A stretch of 38,709 bases of DNA from the NCBI GenBank assembly GCA_964590515.1, contig CAZPZD010000021.1, positions 1-38,709 on the forward strand, written 5' to 3'. Under the pieces are notes generated by a model, which ran no database searches, was not told the origin of the DNA, and saw only the letters and a program-made list of their open reading frames with translations. The position numbers were made by a program, and so were the translations under genes. Each line of letters begins with the position of its first letter. The first letter of the stretch is position 1. This document shows, piece by piece, positions 33,781 to 38,709 of the stretch. Origin of the DNA: JADFRG01 sp964590515. GTDB lineage: Bacteria > Chloroflexota > Anaerolineae > Anaerolineales > E44-bin32.

Positions 33781-35340
33781 TCAGTCTGTTGAGTAGACCA
33801 CCCGGCCGCCCGCGAGAGTGAGTTCGACCGGAATGTCCTTGATCTCGCTGAGATCCACCTGGAGCGGATCGGCTCCGAGTACCACCAGATCCGCCAACTT
33901 CCCCGGCGTGAGGCTCCCCTTCTCTTGTTCCTCGAAACCCAGCCGGGCGTTGTTCAGGGTGAAGAGCTGCAAGGCGGTCAGCGGGTCAACCCGCTCCGCC
34001 GGGTTCGAGTGATTCACTGCACTGTGGACACCCAGCAGCGGCCGCATGGGAGTCACCGGCGAGTCCGACCCGGCGCCAATCAGCAGCCCTGCCTCCACGA
34101 GCGTGCGGATTGGGTCGACCCTGGCCGCGCGCTCCATGCCAATCACCGGGGGATAGAACTGATCATGCCGCCAGAAGTGGTTGAAGGCAGGCTGGATCGA
34201 GAGGGCCAGCTCCAGCCGTTTGGCGCGCTGGATCTGGGCCGGCGTTATCAGCTCGGCATGCTCGATGCGATGGCGATGGTCGGGCCGTGGCCGATCAGCC
34301 AGCACGGCCTCGAATGCGGTCAGCGCCTGCTCGACCGCTCCGTCGCCGACACAATGCACGCAGATCTGCAGCCCCGCCGTATGAGCACCTTGAAAGAAGT
34401 CGAGCAGCTCACCGTCAGGGAAATACGACGATCCGCGGCCGCCTCCCTCATCTGGATACGGCTCTAACAGGCGGGCCGTCCTAGGCGTGAACGCGCCATC
34501 GAGGGCGCAGGCGCTGCAGCCGCCGATACGCGGCAAGCCGAGACGCAATGCCCCCGCGACCTGGCGAGTCTGGTAATAGACCAGAATGCGCGGCGCGCCC
34601 GCCGGATCCCGGCGCAGCATGGCGAGAACGCCCGGGTCGTCCGTGGGCAGGGCCCCATCCAAGGCATGAACCGTTGTGAGTCCTGCCTCGATCGCCTCCC
34701 GGGAGGCCGCGGCAAGGATCCGCTCATGGCCAATCTGTTCGGCGAAGTGCTGGTCGGCCCGATCGGAGGCCAGCCGATTCGCTTCCGCGACGAACACGCC
34801 AGTCGGCTCGCGGTTCGAGTCGCGGGCCAACCCATTTGTCGATTCGGGAATCGCCAGGATCTCGAGGGCCAGGCTGTTCGCTGCCCCGGCGTGGCCAGTC
34901 CGCTCGCCGACGAAGATCGGACGGTCGGCGGCCGCTGCATCCAGCTCGCGCCGATCCGGCATCCGGCGTTCCGCACCTTCCAGCAGACCGGCCGCCAACC
35001 CCTGGGCTATGATCCACGCTCCCGGAGCTGCGGCCGCGGCTGCCTGGCGGAGCCAAGCCAACGCCTCCGGCAGCGTCCGGGTGGCGGTCAAATCGACCTG
35101 AAAGTGCGCCATCCCGGTCGCGACGAAGTGGACGTGCGGGTCGATGAACCCGGGCAGGCAGGTGCGACCCTTGAGATCGATCACTTCACCAGCCGCTCCC
35201 AATTCCTGCCGCAGGGCGCGGCTGTCGCCGACCTGAGCTATTCGATCCTGTTGGACAAGCAGGGTGTCTGCGACCGGAAACGCGGGGTCAAGCGTAATCA
35301 GACGGCCCCCGGTCAGGGCCAGTGTGGCGGGCGCACCCAT
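33781..35340 (-). CDS. YtcJ-type amidohydrolase (amidohydrolase family 3)
   Basis: This is a 519-residue metal-dependent hydrolase. An N-terminal beta-sandwich strand (LALTGGRLITLDPAFPVADTL) leads to the metal motif GFIDPHVHF (His69, His71). Further ligand regions are CVGDGAVEQ, HRIEHAEL and the late Asp in GAGSDSPVTPM. The C-terminal LTPGKLADLVVLGADP completes the sandwich. YtcJ-like proteins hydrolyse amides or formamide-type bonds, but most have no known substrate. It starts four bases after the transporter ATPase stop, so its substrate may be what the transporter brings in. As a member of a broad amide-hydrolysing family it is a second, weaker candidate for the missing formamidase. Confidence 0.9.
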   Translation of the reverse strand: MGAPATLALTGGRLITLDPAFPVADTLLVQQDRIAQVGDSRALRQELGAAGEVIDLKGRTCLPGFIDPHVHFVATGMAHFQVDLTATRTLPEALAWLRQAAAAAAPGAWIIAQGLAAGLLEGAERRMPDRRELDAAAADRPIFVGERTGHAGAANSLALEILAIPESTNGLARDSNREPTGVFVAEANRLASDRADQHFAEQIGHERILAAASREAIEAGLTTVHALDGALPTDDPGVLAMLRRDPAGAPRILVYYQTRQVAGALRLGLPRIGGCSACALDGAFTPRTARLLEPYPDEGGGRGSSYFPDGELLDFFQGAHTAGLQICVHCVGDGAVEQALTAFEAVLADRPRPDHRHRIEHAELITPAQIQRAKRLELALSIQPAFNHFWRHDQFYPPVIGMERAARVDPIRTLVEAGLLIGAGSDSPVTPMRPLLGVHSAVNHSNPAERVDPLTALQLFTLNNARLGFEEQEKGSLTPGKLADLVVLGADPLQVDLSEIKDIPVELTLAGGRVVYSTD

Positions 35341-35344
35341 CCGG

Positions 35345-36430
35345 TTAGTCGACGAGCACGCTGGTGCTCATCGGAGACCACTCCACCGTGACGGACTGGC
35401 CAGGCTGGTAACCCGGAGCGCCCGCCGCGGGCGTCTCGTTCTGCTCCCGCACCATGACCTGGATCCCCGTGTCAGTACGGACGTAATACAAGGTGTCGTC
35501 GCCGACAAAGATCACCTCGCGGACCCGCCCGCTGAGCCGGTTAGCCGGCCCGGACTGAGGATTCAAACTCATGCGCTCCGGACGAATGGCAAGAGTCACG
35601 GCCTGGCCTAAGGGAAGCGAGGGGAATGACCCGGCGAGCACGTTGCCCACACCTTCGACTTCCACCGTGGCCAGCTCCCCGCCGATAGAACGCAGCACTC
35701 CCTCCAGGAAGTTTGTGGTGCCGATGAAGTCGGCGACGAAGCGGGTCGTCGGCCGCTCGTAGATCCGACGCGGTTCATCGACCTGCAGGACCAGCCCCTT
35801 GTGCATCACCGCGATCCGATCCGACATTGTGAGTGCTTCCTCCTGATCGTGGGTTACATAGATGAAGGTGATGCCGACCTCCCGCTGCAAACTCTTCAAT
35901 TCGAGCTGCATTTCCTTGCGAAGTTTCTGGTCGAGCGCCCCGAGCGGCTCATCCAGGAGCAGCACCGCCGGGCGGTTCACCAGCGCCCGGGCCAGGGCCA
36001 CCCGCTGCTGCTGGCCGCCGGAGAGCTGGTTGGGCTTGCGCCGCTCCAGCCCGGGCAAGCGAGTCATGGTCAATGCGGCAGCAACTCTCTCCCTGATCTC
36101 CGCCTCGGGGCGCCGCCGCACCTGCAAGCTGAAGGCGACGTTGTCGAACACCGAGAGATGCGGGAAAAGTGCGTAGTTCTGGAACACCATGTTGACGTTG
36201 CGGCGGTTCGGAGGAAGGTGTTGAACTGGCTCCCCCATCAGCCGGATCTCGCCGCTGGTCGGCTGCTCGAATCCGGCGATCATACGCAGGGTCGTCGTCT
36301 TGCCGCAACCAGACGGTCCCAGCAAGGAGAAGAACTCGCCCTGTGGGATTTGCAGTGAGATCTCGCGAACGGCGTCGAAGTCCTCAAACCGCTTCGTGAC
36401 CCGTTCGAGTTCGACCGCGAATTCGCTCAT
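35345..36430 (-). CDS. ABC transporter ATPase, polyamine/PotA type
   Basis: ATG at 36430 forms an ATGA overlap with the stop of the preceding permease gene; the longer frame to 36529 is rejected for that reason. The 361-residue protein has Walker A GPSGCGKTT (38-46), Q-loop Gln84, signature LSGGQ (136-140), Walker B AVLLLDEP (155-162), a switch His in YVTHDQEEA, and a C-terminal TOBE-type regulatory domain (about 240-355). It energises the two adjacent permeases. PotA-like ATPases serve polyamines, but relatives carry other cationic or opine-like solutes, so the substrate is open. Confidence 0.95.
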   Translation of the reverse strand: MSEFAVELERVTKRFEDFDAVREISLQIPQGEFFSLLGPSGCGKTTTLRMIAGFEQPTSGEIRLMGEPVQHLPPNRRNVNMVFQNYALFPHLSVFDNVAFSLQVRRRPEAEIRERVAAALTMTRLPGLERRKPNQLSGGQQQRVALARALVNRPAVLLLDEPLGALDQKLRKEMQLELKSLQREVGITFIYVTHDQEEALTMSDRIAVMHKGLVLQVDEPRRIYERPTTRFVADFIGTTNFLEGVLRSIGGELATVEVEGVGNVLAGSFPSLPLGQAVTLAIRPERMSLNPQSGPANRLSGRVREVIFVGDDTLYYVRTDTGIQVMVREQNETPAAGAPGYQPGQSVTVEWSPMSTSVLVD

Positions 36431-37284
36431 GTCCCGGTCTGCACCGCGGGCAGGCTCGCTGGCAAGGGAGTTCTCGCCTCGCTTCCCCGCCGGCCGAGGG
36501 AGGATGCCGACCCAGCTCGCTGCACCCACTCCGCAATCAAGACCAGGGTGAGCGAAATCAGCATCACCAAGACTGCAAGTGCGACGACCTGAGGGAAACG
36601 GTTGGCGAAGCGCAGTTGGCCGACGATGAAAACGGGCAGAGTGGGATCCCGCCCAATCAGGAATGAAGTCAGCACGAACTCGTCGAAGGAGACCGTGAAG
36701 GCCACTAACCAGGCGGCCAGCATCCCTGGCGCAATCAACGGCAGGATCACCCGTCGCAAGGTGTAAGCGTAGCTGGCCCCCAAGTCTTCGGCGGCCTCTT
36801 CCAAGTTCGAGGGGAATCCCACCAGGCGCGCCATCACGATCAGCAGGGTATAAGGCAAGCTGACCACGGTATGGCCGATGGCGACCGTCAGCAGCGAGCG
36901 CTGGATGTCGAAGGCCGCGAACAGAATCAACAGAGCCACCCCCAAGATGAGGAAGGGCACCAGCAGAGGCATCAGGGCAAGCGCGACGAAGGCCAGCTTG
37001 CCTCGGATGTCAAAGCGCAATACTCCGACGGCGGCCGCGGATCCCAAGGTGGTGGCGGCCAGGCTGCTAAACAGCGCCACCAGAGCGCTGTTCCTGACCG
37101 CACTCAGCAGCACCCGGTTGCCCAACATATCCTCGTACCAGTGAAGGGTCAATCCCCTTAGGGGAAAGGCGAGAGTTGTCCCATCGTTCACAGAGAAGAG
37201 CACCAAGACCCCGATTGGAAAGTAGAGCAGGAGCAGCAAGCCCACATAATAGATGGACAGAAGCGGGAAGCCTCGCCGGGCCAC
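36427..37284 (-). CDS. ABC transporter permease, PotC type
   Basis: This is a 285-residue permease with about six membrane helices and the cytosolic coupling (EAA) loop EEAAEDLGASYAYTLRRVIL. The N-terminal LLLYFPIGVLVLFSVNDG is typical of the PotC/YdcV group. It starts with GTG at 37284, three bases after the PotB-type gene, and its stop overlaps the ATPase start. The C-terminal tail is hydrophilic and Ala/Pro/Ser-rich beyond the last helix. Confidence 0.94.
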   Translation of the reverse strand: MARRGFPLLSIYYVGLLLLLYFPIGVLVLFSVNDGTTLAFPLRGLTLHWYEDMLGNRVLLSAVRNSALVALFSSLAATTLGSAAAVGVLRFDIRGKLAFVALALMPLLVPFLILGVALLILFAAFDIQRSLLTVAIGHTVVSLPYTLLIVMARLVGFPSNLEEAAEDLGASYAYTLRRVILPLIAPGMLAAWLVAFTVSFDEFVLTSFLIGRDPTLPVFIVGQLRFANRFPQVVALAVLVMLISLTLVLIAEWVQRAGSASSLGRRGSEARTPLPASLPAVQTGT

Positions 37285-37287
37285 GGT

Positions 37288-38154
37288 CTACTCCAGGAAG
37301 CGTCGCAAATCGATCAAGCGAGCCACAACAATGGTCAATGCCAGCACACCCACCAGCATGATGAGAGCCATCGCGGCGCCCAAAGGCCAATTGATGCCAC
37401 TCCCGAAGAAGGTTTGGATGATATTTCCAATGAGGCTGCTGCGGCTGCCGCCCACCAAGACCGGAGTCACGTATTCGCCTACGGTAGGGATGAAGACCAT
37501 CAAGAAACCCGCGATGACTCCCGGGAGGCTGAGTGGCAGCGTGACCCGGACAAACGACCGCCAGGGCGGGGAACCCAGAATCGCCGCAGCTTCCAGCAGA
37601 GAGCGATCGATTCGCTGCAGGCCGGCATAGATGGGCAGGGCCACAAATGGGATCCACACATAGGTGAGGGTAATGATGACCGTCACTCGATACAGCCCGA
37701 TGGCAAACGGCTCCCCGGCGCCGAACGAGTCCAGCAGTAACACCTTGGAATTCAGAGCATAGAGCCCGGTCGTTCGGAGAATAATCCTCCAGGCGATGAT
37801 GCGCAGAAGATAACTGGTCCAGAAGGGAATGATCAGCAAGGTAAGAAAGAGGGGAGCGCGCCGACCGGCGCGGAAGACCAGGAAATAGGCCAAGGGATAG
37901 GCCAGAATCGTGCTCAGGGCAGCGATCACGAAAGCCACTCTGACCGAGGTGCCCAGCAGGGGAATGTAACCCTCCCCCTCCAGAATGGTGCGGTAGTGCT
38001 GCAACGTGGGCGTCCAGTCAAGAGTGAACAACCCGCCGCTCATGTTGGGCCTTAGGCTGTAGATGGCCATAAGGAGCAAGGGGGCAACGAAGAAAAGCAA
38101 CAGCCAGCCCCAAGGCGGTCCGATCAGGGCCCAGCCAGCGGGTAGACGCTTCAA
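37288..38154 (-). CDS. ABC transporter permease, PotB type
   Basis: This is a 288-residue inner-membrane permease with six predicted helices and the coupling loop LEAAAILGSPPWRSFVRVTL. The N-terminal segment GWLLLFFVAPLLLMAIYSL and the TFFGSGINWPLGAAMA region are typical of PotB/PotH proteins. It has a TTG start at 38154, which may lower its expression relative to the binding protein upstream. It pairs with the PotC-type protein to form the channel. Confidence 0.93.
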   Translation of the reverse strand: MKRLPAGWALIGPPWGWLLLFFVAPLLLMAIYSLRPNMSGGLFTLDWTPTLQHYRTILEGEGYIPLLGTSVRVAFVIAALSTILAYPLAYFLVFRAGRRAPLFLTLLIIPFWTSYLLRIIAWRIILRTTGLYALNSKVLLLDSFGAGEPFAIGLYRVTVIITLTYVWIPFVALPIYAGLQRIDRSLLEAAAILGSPPWRSFVRVTLPLSLPGVIAGFLMVFIPTVGEYVTPVLVGGSRSSLIGNIIQTFFGSGINWPLGAAMALIMLVGVLALTIVVARLIDLRRFLE

Positions 38155-38179
38155 GGTCTCATCCCTTGAGTAGACAGAA

Positions 38180-38218
38180 TGGGGCCGCCTCCTCCGCTAC
38201 TGCGAAAAGACGGCCCCA
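38180..38218 (-). terminator. Stem-loop between binding-protein and permease genes
   Basis: TGGGGCCG (38180-38187) and CGGCCCCA (38211-38218) form a perfect 8-bp GC-rich stem with a 23-base loop. It lies within the 103-base gap between the binding-protein stop and the PotB-type start. There is no U-run, so it is more likely an attenuator or mRNA-stabilising hairpin that sets a higher level of the binding protein than of the permeases. Confidence 0.65.
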
Positions 38219-38257
38219 GGCGCGAAGTGCGCGAGCTCGCTTCCGCGGCAAAGATCG

Positions 38258-38709
38258 CTAAGGTGCAGCCTTCACCTCTGCCCACATCTGAGAATAGCGG
38301 TCATGCTCGTCGCGGGAAATCGCCACCGTAAAGTTGGTGCGATCCAGGATCGTTGGGTCGTCCAGCGAAAGTGCTCTGATTAAGTTGGCATCCTCGACCA
38401 CTGAATAGTAGTCGGCGACCACGTGGCCGTAGGCGTAGTCAACCAACAGGCGGGTGGCGGTCAGCTCACCCAGCTTGCCATCCAGAAAGGCCAGGGCCAG
38501 ATCGTAATTCTCGGTCCCGGAAGATATCGAGTACTGGCCGATCCAGCTTTCGCGGCCCTCCACTGGCTCGGCATATTCGACCGGCAGGCCCTCAGCGAGC
38601 AATCGGTAGTAAGCACCGTTCCAGGCATAGGCCAGCCATACCTCACCCGACTTAAACCCCTCCTCGAGAGTCGGCTCATCGACCCAGTAGAAAGTGTTGA
38701 CATCCCGCT
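38258..38709 (-). CDS. PotD/PotF-type ABC substrate-binding protein (5' part outside window)
   Basis: The frame is open to the right edge of the window, giving the C-terminal 150 residues. VNTFYWVDEPTLEEGFKSGE, LAYAWNGAYYRLL and VEYAEPVEGRESWIGQYSI match the ligand-binding C-terminal lobe of polyamine-type binding proteins (SGE, WNG and PxEG boxes). It is followed by the permeases and the ATPase, so this is the genuine binding protein of the transporter. Its signal peptide lies beyond the window. Ligand-contact residues cannot be judged in full. Confidence 0.88.
   Translation of the reverse strand, partial: RDVNTFYWVDEPTLEEGFKSGEVWLAYAWNGAYYRLLAEGLPVEYAEPVEGRESWIGQYSISSGTENYDLALAFLDGKLGELTATRLLVDYAYGHVVADYYSVVEDANLIRALSLDDPTILDRTNFTVAISRDEHDRYSQMWAEVKAAP

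Overview
The window is GC-rich, gene-dense bacterial DNA with no tRNA, rRNA, CRISPR array or insertion sequence that I could see. It most resembles a member of the Chloroflexota. The hints are Pro/Thr-rich 'TPTPT' linkers on secreted proteins, a secreted lipase ending in a FIMAH-like domain, a Ser/Thr kinase with an SH3-like tail, a LysM/M23 peptidase, an LppX/LprG-type lipoprotein paired with a 14-helix MFS transporter, and a very large TPR-GAF-PAS hybrid kinase. This assignment is inference from gene content.

Left part (1-5188): the 3' part of a secreted lipase, a transmembrane Ser/Thr kinase, and on the minus strand a LysM + M23 cell-wall peptidase. Next (5255-14417, all minus strand, tightly packed) is a four-gene signalling operon. 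In transcription order it encodes a cNMP-binding PP2C/SpoIIE-type phosphatase, a 2161-residue hybrid histidine kinase, a free-standing Hpt protein and a response regulator fused to a class III nucleotide cyclase. Together they could form a phosphorelay ending in cyclic-nucleotide synthesis, with a cyclic-nucleotide sensor encoded in the same operon.

Middle part (14526-23489): a lipoprotein alpha/beta hydrolase, an EamA exporter divergent from an Lrp/AsnC regulator with a near-leaderless promoter, a ParB-like/double-Usp fusion, a metallophosphoesterase, a histidine kinase with a degenerate ATP-binding domain, and the lipoprotein-MFS pair. At 23525-23608 a TATAAT box is followed by the first dozen codons of a Ser/Thr kinase gene, which then stops abruptly. 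This looks like a scar at the left edge of the next module.

Right part (23589-38709) is a catabolic island. Read right to left it holds a polyamine-type ABC transporter (binding protein cut by the window end, two permeases, ATPase), a YtcJ-type amidohydrolase, a second binding protein without a signal peptide, tryptophan 2,3-dioxygenase and a kynureninase-like PLP enzyme. A creatininase-family hydrolase follows on the plus strand. The last segment is a second minus-strand run: CoA-ester monooxygenase fusion, crotonase, RidA-like protein, acyl-CoA dehydrogenase and benzoate/anthranilate-type CoA ligase. The simplest reading is tryptophan -> N-formylkynurenine -> kynurenine -> anthranilate -> 2-aminobenzoyl-CoA -> dearomatised, beta-oxidised products.

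The two most striking proteins are in this island. The tryptophan dioxygenase carries an N-terminal degenerate second copy of its own N-terminal half. The 2-aminobenzoyl-CoA-monooxygenase-like flavoprotein has a split-barrel (PNPOx/F420-type) domain where the characterised aminobenzoyl-CoA enzyme has an Old-Yellow-Enzyme-like reductase. No canonical KynB formamidase is present, and the creatininase-family gene is the best local candidate for that step.
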